From NCBI RefSeq assembly GCF_002162375.1, contig NZ_CP021425.1:2167501-2231500 (forward strand): a stretch of DNA of 64,000 nucleotides, in the 5' to 3' direction. Under the pieces are notes generated by a model, which searched no databases, had not been told where the DNA came from, and saw nothing but the letters and a program-made list of their open reading frames with translations. Made by a program: the position numbers and the translations under genes. Below, one piece after another: positions 53,560-63,985 of the stretch (position 1 is its first letter; the number at the start of each line of letters is the position of its first letter). Source of the stretch: Oleiphilus messinensis. GTDB taxonomy: Bacteria > Pseudomonadota > Gammaproteobacteria > Pseudomonadales > Oleiphilaceae.

Positions 53560-54330
53560 ATGGCAATTCACGAACAAGCCATCGTCGATCCATCAGCGCA
53601 GATTGCTGATGATGTAGTCATTGGTCCCTGGACGTACATTGGCCCTGATGTGGTTATTGATGAAGGTAGCTGGATCTCCTCCCATGTCGTGATCAAAGGT
53701 CCGACTCAAATTGGTAAACGCAACAAAGTTTTTCAGTTTTCCAGTGTTGGAGAAGATTGTCAGGATAAAAAATACAGCGGTGAACCGACCCGGTTGGTTA
53801 TTGGCGATGATAATGTTATTCGGGAAAGTTGTACTATCCACCGGGGTACTGTTCAGGATGCCGGTATTACATCGATTGGTAGCCGAAATCTGCTGATGGC
53901 TTATACTCACGTTGCCCACGATTGCATTGTTGGCAATGATATTATCCTGGCAAATAATGCGACTTTGGCTGGGCATGTCCATGTGGATGATTGGGCGATT
54001 CTGGGGGGCGGCACGATGGTTCACCAGTTTTGCAAGATTGGTGCGCATAGCATGTGTGCGGGAGGCAGTATCGTACTCCGGGATGTGCCTGCGTATGTCA
54101 TGGCGGGTGGACAGTCTGCGTCAGCTCACGGCTTGAATTCGGAAGGATTGAAGCGCCGTGGATACACCCCTGAGACTATTCTTTCTTTGAAGCGCGCTTA
54201 CAAGGTGGTCTATCGCCAAGGACTGACTTTGGCTCAGGCTACGGAAATATTGAATGAGTCGGCAGATACCCCTGAATTAAAATTGTTCCTTGATTCTATA
54301 AAACGATCCGATAGAGGCATCATCCGTTGA
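53560..54330 (+). CDS. lpxA: UDP-GlcNAc O-acyltransferase
   Basis: First step of lipid A synthesis. 256 residues with a left-handed beta-helix from about residue 8 to 190 and a C-terminal helical part. Catalytic His in THVAHDCIVGND; IHRGTVQDAG and GGGTMVHQFC are standard. Starts directly after fabZ; stop overlaps the lpxB TTG start by 4 bases. Confidence 0.97.
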   Translation: MAIHEQAIVDPSAQIADDVVIGPWTYIGPDVVIDEGSWISSHVVIKGPTQIGKRNKVFQFSSVGEDCQDKKYSGEPTRLVIGDDNVIRESCTIHRGTVQDAGITSIGSRNLLMAYTHVAHDCIVGNDIILANNATLAGHVHVDDWAILGGGTMVHQFCKIGAHSMCAGGSIVLRDVPAYVMAGGQSASAHGLNSEGLKRRGYTPETILSLKRAYKVVYRQGLTLAQATEILNESADTPELKLFLDSIKRSDRGIIR

Positions 54331-55505
54331 AGCTCGAAGCGGCACCTGCTGAGGCAAATCAAATCAGGATCGGTATTGTTGCTGGAGAAGCCTCTGGTGA
54401 CATATTAGGCGCGGGTTTGATCCGGGAGCTGAAGCAGCATTTTCCTGATGCGATATTTGAAGGTATCGGTGGTCCGGAAATGATTTCAGAAGGGTTTAAC
54501 AGTTTCTTCCCCATGGAACGGTTGTCTGTAATGGGGTTGGTGGAAGTGCTTGGTCGGATCTTCGAGTTGATCGGTATTCGGAAGTCATTGAAACGACATT
54601 TTCTCTCCGTACCGCCTGACGTTTTTATCGGCATCGATTCCCCGGATTTTACCCTCGGACTGGAGTTGGCCTTGCGGCGGCGAGGCATTAAAACGGTTCA
54701 TTATGTTAGTCCTTCCGTATGGGCCTGGCGTCAAAAAAGAATTTTTAAAATTGCCAAAGCCACTGATTTGATGTTGACCTTATTCCCCTTTGAGGCCAAG
54801 TTTTATAAAGAGCATCAGGTTCCGGTAAAGTTTGTTGGTCACCCATTAGCGGATATGATCCCTTTTCAAACGAACCAGCTTGATGCTCGAAAGCGACTGG
54901 CATTACCCGAATCTGAAACCATTGTGGCATTGTTACCGGGAAGCCGAAGTGGCGAAATCCATTATCTTGGTGATGTGTTTCTCGAATCTGCAAACTTGAT
55001 CGCGCAAAAGTGTCCCGGGGTCAAGTTTATCATTCCCTATGTTAATGATGAGCGAAGGCAGCAAATAGAAGCGCTGCTTAAAATAAAAGCGCTGCAGTTG
55101 CCTGTAACGTTGATTTCTGGAAAATCCAGAGATGTTATGGCCGCCTCGGATGTGGTGTTGATGGCATCAGGAACAGCAACGCTTGAGGCGATGTTGTTGA
55201 AAAAGCCGATGGTTGTCGCTTACCGGATGTCCGCGCTAACCTATTTCATTATGAGTAAGTTAATGAAAGCGCCGTACATCGCGCTGCCCAATCTTTTAGC
55301 TGGTTCAAGGTTGGTTCCAGAATTGATTCAGGCTCAGGCGTCACCCGAGAACCTGGCACGGGAAGTGTTGATCCGATTAGAAGATCAATCTGTACAAAAT
55401 CAAGTGCAAAGTGCGTTTCTGGATCTGCATCAGGGCTTGAAACAGGATGCCAGTAAGCAGGCCGGAGCGGCAGTGGCAAATCTAATCAAGCACAAACCGG
55501 CATGA
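54327..55505 (+). CDS. lpxB: Lipid A disaccharide synthase
   Basis: GT19 enzyme joining UDP-2,3-diacylglucosamine and lipid X. 392 residues. [38 protein letters not shown] and [11 protein letters not shown] are the family motifs. TTG start in TTGA overlap with the lpxA stop. The order lpxD-fabZ-lpxA-lpxB is complete. Confidence 0.97.
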   Translation: MKLEAAPAEANQIRIGIVAGEASGDILGAGLIRELKQHFPDAIFEGIGGPEMISEGFNSFFPMERLSVMGLVEVLGRIFELIGIRKSLKRHFLSVPPDVFIGIDSPDFTLGLELALRRRGIKTVHYVSPSVWAWRQKRIFKIAKATDLMLTLFPFEAKFYKEHQVPVKFVGHPLADMIPFQTNQLDARKRLALPESETIVALLPGSRSGEIHYLGDVFLESANLIAQKCPGVKFIIPYVNDERRQQIEALLKIKALQLPVTLISGKSRDVMAASDVVLMASGTATLEAMLLKKPMVVAYRMSALTYFIMSKLMKAPYIALPNLLAGSRLVPELIQAQASPENLAREVLIRLEDQSVQNQVQSAFLDLHQGLKQDASKQAGAAVANLIKHKPA

Positions 55506-55518
55506 CGATGGGGAACAA

Positions 55519-56166
55519 GTGGCTGATATTGAAGTAGATATTCCTTATTCCGGGAGCTTGTTAGCCGGTGTTGATGAGGTTGGCCGTGGCCCGCTTGTTG
55601 GCGCCGTGGTAACGGCTGCTGTGGTGCTGGATCCAGCAAAACCGATACCCGAACTGAACGACTCCAAGAAGTTGAGCGAAAAACGACGGGATGCTTTAGC
55701 TGAACAAATACGAGCGTCGGCATTGGCATGGAGTTTGGGGCGAGCGGAGCCGGAAGAGATAGACCGCTTAAATATATTCCAGGCGACAATGTTAGCAATG
55801 CAAAGAGCAGTAGACGGACTTTCCGTAAAGCCGGAATTTGTCGTTGTCGATGGTAATAAATTGCCAAAGTGGGGTTACGCCAGTCTGGCGATTGTAAAAG
55901 GCGACGGTCGTGTTCCTGCCATTAGTGCTGCTTCGATCCTCGCAAAAGTCGCGAGAGATGCGGAAATGGTTGAGCTTGATCGTCGCTATCCGCAATATGG
56001 TTTCGCAAAACATAAGGGGTATCCGACGAAAGCTCATTTTCTCGCCCTTGAGCAGTTTGGTTGTCTCAAGGAGCATCGACGGTCCTTTAAGCCGGTGCAA
56101 AATGTGCTGGATAGACAAGACGAAACAGATGAACGTAGCCTTCAACAATTACAGATCCCACTGTAA
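55519..56166 (+). CDS. rnhB: Ribonuclease HII
   Basis: Cuts RNA of RNA-DNA hybrids and single ribonucleotides in DNA. The motif [17 protein letters not shown] holds the first catalytic acids, DGNKLPKW and SIAKVARD-like AKVARDAEM the next ones, and [11 protein letters not shown] the conserved loop. GTG start 13 bp after lpxB. Ends overlapped by the following gene; the last 10-15 residues are not conserved. Note that dnaE and accA, usual next neighbours, are absent. Confidence 0.95.
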   Translation: MADIEVDIPYSGSLLAGVDEVGRGPLVGAVVTAAVVLDPAKPIPELNDSKKLSEKRRDALAEQIRASALAWSLGRAEPEEIDRLNIFQATMLAMQRAVDGLSVKPEFVVVDGNKLPKWGYASLAIVKGDGRVPAISAASILAKVARDAEMVELDRRYPQYGFAKHKGYPTKAHFLALEQFGCLKEHRRSFKPVQNVLDRQDETDERSLQQLQIPL

Positions 56167-56620
56167 GCTGATTCTTTTATTATTTGCTGTGCTCTCCACG
56201 CTTTTCTGTATTGAAACATCTTTGGCTGAAATTTATCAGTGGAAAGGTAAGCAGGGTCGGGTTCATTTCAGCGATGAGCCACCTGCCGGCGAGGCCCATG
56301 AAACGAAAACGATAAGGTACCATGGGGCTTCGCAATCTGAACAATCTGAGCGCTCAATCGAGCAACAAAATCAGCGATACCTCAGGGCACTGGAAGCCGA
56401 AAAGCGTACGCAAGCGCTTGCTAATGAAAAGGCAGAGCGACTAAAGGATAAACAAAAAAAGCAAGTTTGCTCAACACTACAAGACGAGGCCCGAAAAGCA
56501 CGTGAGGGCTACGGCTACTATCAGCTAAATGAGCAAGGTGAGAAAGAGTTTTACACAGAGAAGCAGGCGGAAAAAATGCGCGAAGAGCTTATTCTCCAGT
56601 ATGAGGCAGAGTGTTTGTAA
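56129..56620 (+). CDS. DUF4124 domain-containing exported protein
   Basis: Protein of 163 residues starting at ATG 56129, within the 3' end of rnhB (38-bp overlap). A hydrophobic signal sequence ([20 protein letters not shown], about 13-32) is followed by [19 protein letters not shown], the DUF4124 pattern, and then a long charged region rich in Glu, Lys and Gln (about 65-150) likely to be helical. Function of DUF4124 is unknown; periplasmic location is likely. Family match is clear although short. Confidence 0.8.
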   Translation: MNVAFNNYRSHCKLILLLFAVLSTLFCIETSLAEIYQWKGKQGRVHFSDEPPAGEAHETKTIRYHGASQSEQSERSIEQQNQRYLRALEAEKRTQALANEKAERLKDKQKKQVCSTLQDEARKAREGYGYYQLNEQGEKEFYTEKQAEKMREELILQYEAECL

Positions 56621-56692
56621 ACTGAGCGCTGATAAATTGAGTCAAATTGAATAAGCGCTGTCGAACAAATTTTCGATGCTGCCGGGGTATTC

Positions 56693-56745
56693 GGTGTTTG
56701 ACCAAATCCTGTCGCGACAGCTTGAGGGGGCCTTGGTCAAACACC
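56693..56745. repeat. Long nested inverted repeat (13-bp arms around a 12-bp palindrome)
   Basis: GGTGTTTGACCAA at 56693-56705 and TTGGTCAAACACC at 56733-56745 are perfect complements. Inside lies CTGTCGCGACAG (56709-56720), itself a perfect palindrome. It stands between convergent ends of the DUF4124 gene and fdxA, so it may end transcription from both sides; no T-run follows. Confidence 0.8.
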
Positions 56746-56799
56746 TTGTATGCACTGTTAAATCAGCACATGGGGAGGGGCTACAGCAGTACTCATGGG

Positions 56800-57123
56800 C
56801 TATTTTTCCAGGTACTGTAATTTGTCTGTTTTACCATCCCATTCTTCTGCATCCGGCAATGCATCTTTTTTCTCGGTAATGTTGGGCCATTTTTGGCACA
56901 GGTCTGCGTTGAGCTCGATGTACTGCACTTGGTCTGCGGGCAGTTCATCCTCGGAGAAAATGGCCTCGGCAGGACACTCTGGCTCGCATAATGCACAGTC
57001 GATACACTCATCAGGATCGATGACCAGGAAATTAGGTCCTTCGTAAAAACAATCAACAGGGCATACCTCCACGCAGTCGGTATACTTACATTTGATACAA
57101 TTTTCGGTCACTACAAAAGTCAT
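56800..57123 (-). CDS. fdxA: 7Fe-8S ferredoxin FdxA
   Basis: Electron-transfer ferredoxin of 107 residues. The first cluster motif is [14 protein letters not shown] and the second is [12 protein letters not shown], with the Cys spacing of 3Fe-4S plus 4Fe-4S (FdxA type). C-terminal extension (about 60-107) is the typical charged tail. Leftward, 121 bp after mutS on the same strand. Same gene order (mutS-fdxA) as in Pseudomonas. Confidence 0.95.
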   Translation of the reverse strand: MTFVVTENCIKCKYTDCVEVCPVDCFYEGPNFLVIDPDECIDCALCEPECPAEAIFSEDELPADQVQYIELNADLCQKWPNITEKKDALPDAEEWDGKTDKLQYLEK

Positions 57124-57244
57124 GGTGTAATCCCTGGGTTATTAAATGTTCTCGTCCCGGATTGAAATTTATTGCCGGGATATGACAATTCGGAGCGTAT
57201 TGTAGGCACTGCGACCAGCTCAAGCAAGTTTATTCCCAATTTGC

Positions 57245-59881
57245 TTATGATTCCAGCTCCGCCCGTAAGTTGTAAATCAAATCCAGTGCTTGTCGTGGTG
57301 TTATATCATCGGGTTCAAGCGCGAGAATCTGTTTTTCAACTGGGGAGGGTTCCAGTGCGGCAAACATGTCACCTTGCAAATAGCTGTTATCTTTGGCTTT
57401 CCCTGCTATTTGAATTGATGCGGCAGGAGCCTCAGTCCGGGTTTTGTTGTCTGATCCGGCAGCAGGTAATGGGTTGACGTTTTCCAGAAGATGTAGCTGA
57501 TGTTTCGCCGTTTTTATTACTTCCGGCGGGACACCAGCTAACTTGGCGACTTGTAGTCCGTAACTCTGGCTTGCCGGTCCTTCATGAACCGCATGTAAAA
57601 AGACAATTGAATCATCATGCTCGGTTGCACTGAGATGAACGTTATATACACCGGTAACTTGATCTGGCAGGGTGGTCATTTCAAAGTAGTGTGTGGCAAA
57701 CAGGGTCATGGATTCGATTTGGCTGGCGAGTTGATGCGCACTTGCCCAGGCCAGAGACAGACCATCAAAGGTGCTGGTGCCTCGTCCTACTTCATCCATT
57801 AGTACAAGGCTGTTCCGCGTTGCGTTATTCAGGATGTTGGCTGTTTCTGTCATCTCGACCATAAACGTGGATCGACCTCCTGCGATGTCATCGCTGGAAC
57901 CCATTCGTGTGAAAATGCGATCGATGGGGCCGAGTTGAACCCGTGATGCGGGCACAAAACTGCCGCAGTAAGCCAGGATCGCGATGATAGCGGTCTGACG
58001 CATGTAAGTCGATTTCCCCCCCATATTGGGGCCAGTGATGATCAGCATGCGTCTTTTTTCATCGAGATGTAGATCATTGGGAACAAAGGGGGCATCCAGG
58101 ATTTGTTCAATAACCGGGTGTCTGCCTTCTTCGATTAGCAGCTGGTGTTCATCACATAACTCCGGGCAACTAAGGTTTAACGTTTGTGCCCGCTCTGCAA
58201 AATTAGACAATACATCGAGTTCAGCCAGTGCTCTGGCTGTAGTCTGCAGTGGTGCCAAATGTTCTAAAAGTGTCTCGAGCAAGTCATCGTAGATGGCTTT
58301 TTCCCGGCTAAGGGCCCGGCTTTTACTGCTTAAGGCTTTGTCCTCGAAGGTTTTCAGCTCGGGAGTGATAAAACGTTCGGCATTCTTGAGGGTTTGGCGT
58401 CTAATGTACTCAGTCGGAGCTTTGTCAGATTGGGCTCTTCCAATCTCGATATAATAGCCATGAACACGATTATATCCCACTTTCAGTGATGACAGTCCGG
58501 TACGTTCTTTTTCCCGGTTTTCCAGTTGAATGAGATAGTCTCCGGCATTTTCAGACAGGGATCGTAGCTCATCCAGTTCCGTGTCAAAACCTTCCTGAAT
58601 CACACCACCATCGCGAATAACCACCGGCGGGTTATCGATTATTGCTCGGCTCAGAATGTCCTGTAATTCGGGGTACTCGCAGATCTTTTCTGCCAATTGT
58701 TTAAGATAGTTTGTGGGAATCTGCGATAATTGATTTTGCAGATCCGGGAGTGCACTGAAGGCATCCTTTAACTTGGCCAGGTCTCTAGGCCGTGCTGATT
58801 TGAGTGCAACCCGGGCAAGTATCCGTTCAATATCACCTATTTGTCGAAGAATCGGTTGAAGCGATTCATACTCATAATGTTTAAACAAGTCTGTAACCGT
58901 AGACTGCCTGTTTTGCAATGTTTCAATGTTTCGGGTTGGGCTGTTGAGCCAGCGTCGCAGTAAGCGGCTGCCCATCGCTGTTGCCGTTTTGTCCATAACC
59001 CAGGCAAGCGTATGCTTATGTCCACCCATCAGGTTGATGTCGATCTCGAGATTTCGGCGGCTGGTGGCATCCAGAATTACCTGGTCTTCCCGGCGCTCTG
59101 ATGTCAGCGTGTTTATGTGAGGTAATGCTGATTTTTGTGTATCTTTGGCGTACTGTAGCAAACAGCCTGCAGCAGGGATAGCAAGATCCATCTCCTGACA
59201 TCCGAAGCCTTGCAAGTCCCGGGTTTGAAACTGTTGCGTGAGCAGGCGCATCGCAGTATCGGACTCAAAGTACCAGACCGGTTGACGGCGAACCCCTTGA
59301 TACTGATTGGTGAGTTCGGTATACGGAAAGTCTTCGCTAATCAACAATTCGGCGGGACGAACACGCTGCAGTTCGCCCTGGAGTGCCTCGACCCCGTTTA
59401 CTTCCTGAACTGAGAAGCGTCCACAACTCAAATCCAAAAATGCGAGCCCAAATTGACTTTCCCGGAAGTACACTGCAGCGATCAGATTATCGGACTTTTC
59501 ATCCAGAAATGCTTCATCAGTCAGGGTACCGGGCGTAATAACGCGTACAACTTTTCTTTCCACCGGCCCTTTGGATGTCGCTGGATCGCCGACTTGTTCA
59601 CAAACCGCGACAGATTGACCCAGTCTTACCAAGCGGCCTATATAACCCTCTGCGGCGTGAAAGGGAACGCCAGCCATGGGGATGGGCTGTCCTGCGGATT
59701 GACCTCTTGCGGTTAAGGTTATATCGAGTAGTTCTGCAGCTTTTTTGGCATCATCGTAAAACAGTTCGTAGAAATCACCCATACGGTAAAAAACCAATTC
59801 ATTCTGGTGTTCTACTTTGATTTTCAGGTATTGCGCCATCATGGGCGTGTGCTGAGTTTTGTTTTCCGATTTTATAGCCAT
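57245..59881 (-). CDS. mutS: DNA mismatch repair protein MutS
   Basis: Mismatch recognition ATPase of 878 residues. The mismatch-binding [11 protein letters not shown] (Phe-x-Glu) is at about residue 31-41; the ATPase has [16 protein letters not shown] (Walker A), [22 protein letters not shown] (Walker B) and FATHYFEMT near the C-terminus. All domains are complete. Divergent from pncC. Confidence 0.97.
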   Translation of the reverse strand: MAIKSENKTQHTPMMAQYLKIKVEHQNELVFYRMGDFYELFYDDAKKAAELLDITLTARGQSAGQPIPMAGVPFHAAEGYIGRLVRLGQSVAVCEQVGDPATSKGPVERKVVRVITPGTLTDEAFLDEKSDNLIAAVYFRESQFGLAFLDLSCGRFSVQEVNGVEALQGELQRVRPAELLISEDFPYTELTNQYQGVRRQPVWYFESDTAMRLLTQQFQTRDLQGFGCQEMDLAIPAAGCLLQYAKDTQKSALPHINTLTSERREDQVILDATSRRNLEIDINLMGGHKHTLAWVMDKTATAMGSRLLRRWLNSPTRNIETLQNRQSTVTDLFKHYEYESLQPILRQIGDIERILARVALKSARPRDLAKLKDAFSALPDLQNQLSQIPTNYLKQLAEKICEYPELQDILSRAIIDNPPVVIRDGGVIQEGFDTELDELRSLSENAGDYLIQLENREKERTGLSSLKVGYNRVHGYYIEIGRAQSDKAPTEYIRRQTLKNAERFITPELKTFEDKALSSKSRALSREKAIYDDLLETLLEHLAPLQTTARALAELDVLSNFAERAQTLNLSCPELCDEHQLLIEEGRHPVIEQILDAPFVPNDLHLDEKRRMLIITGPNMGGKSTYMRQTAIIAILAYCGSFVPASRVQLGPIDRIFTRMGSSDDIAGGRSTFMVEMTETANILNNATRNSLVLMDEVGRGTSTFDGLSLAWASAHQLASQIESMTLFATHYFEMTTLPDQVTGVYNVHLSATEHDDSIVFLHAVHEGPASQSYGLQVAKLAGVPPEVIKTAKHQLHLLENVNPLPAAGSDNKTRTEAPAASIQIAGKAKDNSYLQGDMFAALEPSPVEKQILALEPDDITPRQALDLIYNLRAELES

Positions 59882-60103
59882 AATAGAGAATTTTCGTTAC
59901 CAATATGATGCTGTGATGTGGCGGGCATTGTACGGAATTTGTAGTGTTCCTGTAAGGGGAAAACAGAAAAACACGCTTGTCTTTCAATGCTATTGTTAAA
60001 CTTCAAATTTGCACATGGATTCAGACCGGATTACAGGCAAATTCCACAGGCGACAGGTAAAACTGTAATGAGCACATCTGATAAGGACTGATGAGGAACA
60101 GTA

Positions 60104-60640
60104 ATGAATGATGTTGAAAAGTGGTTAGAGGCGATAGAGATAACGCCGTCTGATGCAGATATCAGGGCTCTGGTTGCTGTGGTTGCACAGGCGCTACTAG
60201 ACCGAAAGATGATGATGGCCTCGGCAGAGTCCTGTTCAGGCGGATGGATAGGGAAGGCTGCGACGGATCTTGCCGGAAGTTCCAATTGGTATGAAGGGGG
60301 CGTCGTTTCTTACTCCAATGCGGTTAAGCAAAAGCTTCTGAACGTCAGTTCCGAATCGCTGGAGCGCTTTGGTGCTGTGAGCCGCGAAGTCGTCGCACAA
60401 ATGGCTGATGGTGTGTTGAACTGCATTCCGGTAAACCTTTCTGTTGCGGTTAGCGGAATTGCGGGCCCGGGGGGCGGTACCGCAGACAAACCCGTAGGCC
60501 TGGTTTGGTTTGGCTGGTCGTCTGATTTTGGCCAAGGTATGACACTTTGTTGCCAATTCTCGGGTGATCGCGACACAATACGTCGCTTTAGTGTGTATAA
60601 AGCTTATCAAGGTCTACTTGAACTGCTCCTGCAGGTCTAG
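60104..60640 (+). CDS. pncC: Nicotinamide-nucleotide amidase (CinA C-terminal family)
   Basis: Deamidates NMN to nicotinate mononucleotide in the NAD recycling pathway. 178 residues: MASAESCSGGWIGKAATDLAGSS carries the catalytic Ser, followed by YEGGVVSYSNAVK, AVSGIAGPGGGTADKPVG and DTIRRFSVYKA. Sits directly before recA, the usual place in Gammaproteobacteria. ATG 60104 with AGGAA upstream. Confidence 0.95.
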   Translation: MNDVEKWLEAIEITPSDADIRALVAVVAQALLDRKMMMASAESCSGGWIGKAATDLAGSSNWYEGGVVSYSNAVKQKLLNVSSESLERFGAVSREVVAQMADGVLNCIPVNLSVAVSGIAGPGGGTADKPVGLVWFGWSSDFGQGMTLCCQFSGDRDTIRRFSVYKAYQGLLELLLQV

Positions 60641-60686
60641 CTCAGACTATTGACCATGCTGGCGTGTTGAATATTTAAGCTAAAGG

Positions 60687-60732
60687 TTGTGCAAGATTGA
60701 GTGCTATGGAATAATGCTGTTCATATATACAG
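60687..60732 (+). promoter_or_regulatory. recA promoter with LexA (SOS) box
   Basis: CTGTTCATATATACAG at 60717-60732 is a perfect CTGT-N8-ACAG LexA box. TTGTGC (60687-60692) and AATAAT (60710-60715) with a 17-bp spacer form a usable promoter, placing the transcription start inside the LexA box. So LexA would block recA initiation, as expected of an SOS gene. The leader to the recA ATG is about 130 nt. Confidence 0.85.
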
Positions 60733-60854
60733 CTTTATTGCCGTCGAAAAGTTAAAGCCTGAGCAGCATAGCCAGATGAGCACAGTAAAAACGCGAATAT
60801 TGCTATTAGACGAACAATAGACGAACGTACTGACTAAACAAATTGAGGTAGGAA

Positions 60855-61889
60855 ATGGACGATAACAAGAAGCGAGCTTTGGGTGCGGCTTTGTCGCAAA
60901 TCGAAAAACAGTTCGGTAAAGGCGCAATCATGAAAATGGGAGATCAGCCCAGAGAAGCCATCCCATCTGTTTCGACAGGCTCACTGGGGTTGGATGTTGC
61001 TTTGGGTATAGGTGGTTTACCATTCGGTCGTATCGTTGAGATTTATGGCCCTGAAAGTTCGGGTAAAACTACGCTTACATTGCAAGTGGTTGCGGAGGCC
61101 CAGCGGGTAGGCAAAACCTGTGCATTTATCGATGCCGAGCATGCTCTGGATCCCATTTATGCGGAGAAACTGGGGGTTAATGTTGACGACTTGTTGGTTT
61201 CTCAACCGGATACGGGTGAGCAGGCGCTCGAAATTGCAGATATGCTGGTTCGATCGGGTGCGGTAGATGTCATTATCGTTGACTCCGTTGCCGCCTTAAC
61301 CCCGCGTGCTGAAATTGAAGGCGAGATGGGAGACTCCCATGTCGGACTCCAGGCGCGTTTAATGTCCCAGGCATTACGTAAAATTACCGGTAATATCAAA
61401 AATGCCAATTGCTTGTGTATTTTCATCAACCAAATCCGAATGAAAATCGGAGTCATGTTCGGGAACCCGGAAACCACCACGGGGGGGAACGCCCTGAAGT
61501 TCTACGCTTCTGTTCGTTTGGATATCCGACGCACGGGTGCAGTGAAAAGTGGTGATGAAGTCGTCGGCAATGAGACTCGGGTTAAAGTGGTGAAAAATAA
61601 AGTTTCTCCGCCATTCCGGCAGGCTGACTTCCAGATTATGTACGGTGCTGGTATTTATCGAATGGGCGAAGTCATTGATATGGGCGTTAAAGAGGGATTC
61701 GTGGATAAAGCCGGGGCATGGTATAGCTACAAAGGCGATAAAATTGGGCAGGGTAAGGCAAATGCTGCTAAATTTTTAGAAGAAAATCCTGAAATAGCGC
61801 AGGAAATTGAAGGTTCAATTCGAGCTAAGTTGATGCCCAGTTTAGTGAAAAATGCGGAAGCTGAAGTTGCAGCCGAAGCTGAAGACTGA
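60855..61889 (+). CDS. recA: Recombinase A
   Basis: Homologous recombination ATPase and SOS coprotease. 344 residues: [13 protein letters not shown] (Walker A, about 66-78), [40 protein letters not shown], then C-terminal acidic tail. RBS AGGAAATGG just before ATG. No recX follows; a small membrane ORF takes its place. Confidence 0.98.
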   Translation: MDDNKKRALGAALSQIEKQFGKGAIMKMGDQPREAIPSVSTGSLGLDVALGIGGLPFGRIVEIYGPESSGKTTLTLQVVAEAQRVGKTCAFIDAEHALDPIYAEKLGVNVDDLLVSQPDTGEQALEIADMLVRSGAVDVIIVDSVAALTPRAEIEGEMGDSHVGLQARLMSQALRKITGNIKNANCLCIFINQIRMKIGVMFGNPETTTGGNALKFYASVRLDIRRTGAVKSGDEVVGNETRVKVVKNKVSPPFRQADFQIMYGAGIYRMGEVIDMGVKEGFVDKAGAWYSYKGDKIGQGKANAAKFLEENPEIAQEIEGSIRAKLMPSLVKNAEAEVAAEAED

Positions 61890-61945
61890 GCATAGTACAA
61901 TAAGGCTCAATGGTTTGAGCGAAATTGTTGTAGCGGGAGACTGAG

Positions 61946-62125
61946 ATGAAGTGGGTTGTATTGGCGATTTTGGCCATCGTGCTGTTAATTTGGTTAGTGC
62001 GTGGAAAAATGCAGTCCAGGTTAGATGATCCAGAAATCAAGGTTCTCGATCAGCAACGGTATTATGTGAATCCCCCTAAAGAGGGGGATGAACCCCCCGA
62101 TGACAAGCAAAGTACCAGCTTGTAA
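61946..62125 (+). CDS. Small membrane protein after recA, 59 residues
   Basis: Short ORF with a good start: GGGAGA upstream and ATG 61946. It encodes MKWVVLAILAIVLLIWLVRG, a single N-terminal membrane helix, then a charged cytoplasmic or periplasmic tail with LDDPEIKVLDQQRYYVNPP. It lies 56 bp after recA, with a small hairpin GCTCAA-TGGT-TTGAGC (61905-61920) between. Length and composition look real. No family is recognised. Confidence 0.6.
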   Translation: MKWVVLAILAIVLLIWLVRGKMQSRLDDPEIKVLDQQRYYVNPPKEGDEPPDDKQSTSL

Positions 62126-62222
62126 TCACAGCTACAGGATTCGTGAGGTTCGCTGTTGGTGCTTTCTATAACCGCTGTTTTTACAGGCCCATTCGGTTGT
62201 CTGGAGCGGGCCTGGAAATAAT

Positions 62223-62606
62223 CTAGAACGGTATGAGTGTGCTATGGGTTCTCGCGACGGCTAGGATATAAAAGAATATGGCCAAAGCAATGAAAAAGAG
62301 CAGAATCCGCAGCGATTTTGTTTTACCCCGTTTCAATGCAAATGTTCCCACGGCAATATATGCGAGCAGCGCAATTAGTTTGGCTGTAAGCCAATCATTA
62401 ACAAACGGATATTGATGAATTTGCAAGGTCAGAAGAATCGCACTAACCAAGAGAACGGTATCGACAATATGCGGCAAGACTCGAATCAGCCGGGTGTGTA
62501 GCAGTCTAGAATTCAGCATCATTAAAATTCCCCTGAAAGAGAATAAAATGAGCGTTGCGATGACGCAAATGATGTGTACTTGTTTGATGAGTAGGTAGTA
62601 GGTCAT
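62223..62606 (-). CDS. SirB2 family membrane protein
   Basis: Membrane protein of 127 residues with four hydrophobic helices. LLIKQVHIICVIATLILFSFRG and the following PHIVDTVLLVSAI match the SirB family; the final helix ends KSLRILLFFIALAIFFYILAVARTH. Function of SirB2 is not clear. A 7-bp-arm hairpin CAGGCCC/GGGCCTG at 62184-62214 lies beyond its stop, between it and the convergent small ORF. Confidence 0.85.
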   Translation of the reverse strand: MTYYLLIKQVHIICVIATLILFSFRGILMMLNSRLLHTRLIRVLPHIVDTVLLVSAILLTLQIHQYPFVNDWLTAKLIALLAYIAVGTFALKRGKTKSLRILLFFIALAIFFYILAVARTHSTLIPF

Positions 62607-62722
62607 TGAATATACACGCGATTCAGCACCCTTGATTCTGCTGTGGGTGGTGATTGGGCTTCCTGAAGTTTATGGATGTTTGGACGATAGAAGCGGCTGT
62701 TGTGATGTTTTGCTGATGTTGT

Positions 62723-63133
62723 TTAGCTGGCTCGACTTGTTTTACCCTGATATTGGCTGTTGTAGAGGCTCTCTATTCTCGACAGTGCGTTGTCAATTTC
62801 TCTTGAGTAGGACTTATTGCTCAAACAGTATGCGAATGTGAGGCCGTACCGGTAAACACCACCGGATCGGGAGCAGCTCGTGATAATGGCTTCGATGTTG
62901 GATTGGCAAATATATTTGCCCCTGAAATCAAGGATTACCCTGTCACCCGACTTGAAACGGGCGCAGCTTTCCAGAGCCATGCCATAGCGATTGATATCGA
63001 TACATCTGGCATCTGTCGGTCGCTTGAATACGCTCATCAAGCCAACAGCTCTTAGCGTAACCCCAAGGCAAGGCGCGGCGTGCCGGGATTTGATTCGACG
63101 ATCCTTAAAATGCGAAATGCTGCAATCCATCAT
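62723..63133 (-). CDS. PilZ domain protein
   Basis: Probable c-di-GMP binding protein, 136 residues. The first PilZ motif is RRIKSRH (RxxxR, about residue 12-18) and the second DINRYGMALES (D-x-N-x-x-G, about 46-56), spaced as in PilZ. GVYRYGLTFAY is a further domain segment. Leftward in a small accessory group; it might link c-di-GMP to pili or surface behaviour, but nothing shows which. Upstream is a 570-bp gap. Confidence 0.82.
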   Translation of the reverse strand: MMDCSISHFKDRRIKSRHAAPCLGVTLRAVGLMSVFKRPTDARCIDINRYGMALESCARFKSGDRVILDFRGKYICQSNIEAIITSCSRSGGVYRYGLTFAYCLSNKSYSREIDNALSRIESLYNSQYQGKTSRAS

Positions 63134-63703
63134 GATTCTTGTCGCCTTTCAAGTTTATTTATTTTCAGCAACACGAAATTATAGTTCAACAATCTGACCT
63201 CTCGAGGAACAGGTTTAAAAAACCTGAGTTGGCGTTTTGCCTTTATCAACCTGTACGTCTCATTACGGATCGTACTGGTGATTAAGATTTGTGCGCCATT
63301 CGGGGCCTGTTCAGTGCAGGAGATTCATTTCGTGAAGTATCTTCCTGACTTTTAACCAAAATGCGATTTTCTTGCTTTAGTGCCAGTACCGCAATTTGGA
63401 TTTCGCACCCACTCTAGTCTCACACTTAATCTAGTCTAAAGCGTAAGTCCAAGCTGTGTTTGCTTCAGTGTAAGCACTCATGCTTGGTATCCGCTGACCG
63501 GTTTCGTTTAGACCAAAGTATACTTGTTATACAAGTGTTCGTACGATGTTGAGTCTGCATTTTAACGTTTGTTAACACAAGTTAAAAGCGGGGAAAGAAA
63601 TTTGACAGTAGTATAAACCTTTGTAATTGTTAACTGTGTCTCAAAACAGATGGGTTTTTCAGGGGCTTGATTTTCTGGCGTACAAAAAATAAACGCACTA
63701 AAA
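63134..63703. other. Long A/T-rich intergenic region
   Basis: About 570 bp with no supported gene on either strand. It has a few TTGACA-like and TATACT-like hexamers but no clear promoter pair, no strong hairpin and no T-run. It lies upstream of the PilZ gene and downstream of the Arg-rich gene. I see nothing further. Confidence 0.5.
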
Positions 63704-63985
63704 TCATGCACTTGTATCCACTCGTGTGCCTTTCTTGGCTTCTAGTGCCTGAGGTTGGGCTGTTTCGGGATGCAGCAGTTCCGGAGCGCGTCGTTCCCGA
63801 CGACGACGGCGTTCCTGTTGCACGCGTGTTTGCTTTCTACGCCTGTCAGGCCGTATTCGACGATCAACAGGGCGGGAGTCCAAAGCTTTGTCCAGCGCTT
63901 CTGCTTCGGTTGCACCCTGTGACGTTTGAGTCCGCTTATTACGGGTGTAATCTGTCAAATTTAGCTTATTATCGTTTATATACAT
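63704..63985 (-). CDS. Arg-rich small protein, unknown
   Basis: ORF of 93 residues with a strong ribosome-binding site (GGGAGAAAT about 9 bp before ATG 63985). The N-terminus MYINDNKLNLTDYTRNKRT leads to an Arg-rich centre (DRRIRPDRRRKQTRV, then ERRRRRERR) and a neutral tail. High positive charge suggests nucleic-acid, acidic-lipid or polymer binding. An ORF overlaps it on the other strand, but the RBS and start favour this one. No family is recognised. The upstream control region is cut off by the window edge. Confidence 0.5.
   Translation of the reverse strand: MYINDNKLNLTDYTRNKRTQTSQGATEAEALDKALDSRPVDRRIRPDRRRKQTRVQQERRRRRERRAPELLHPETAQPQALEAKKGTRVDTSA

Noticed and set aside
62184-62214. 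Hairpin between the small ORF and sirB2 as a rho-independent terminator
   Set aside because: Seven-bp arms but no T-run on either strand; not called.
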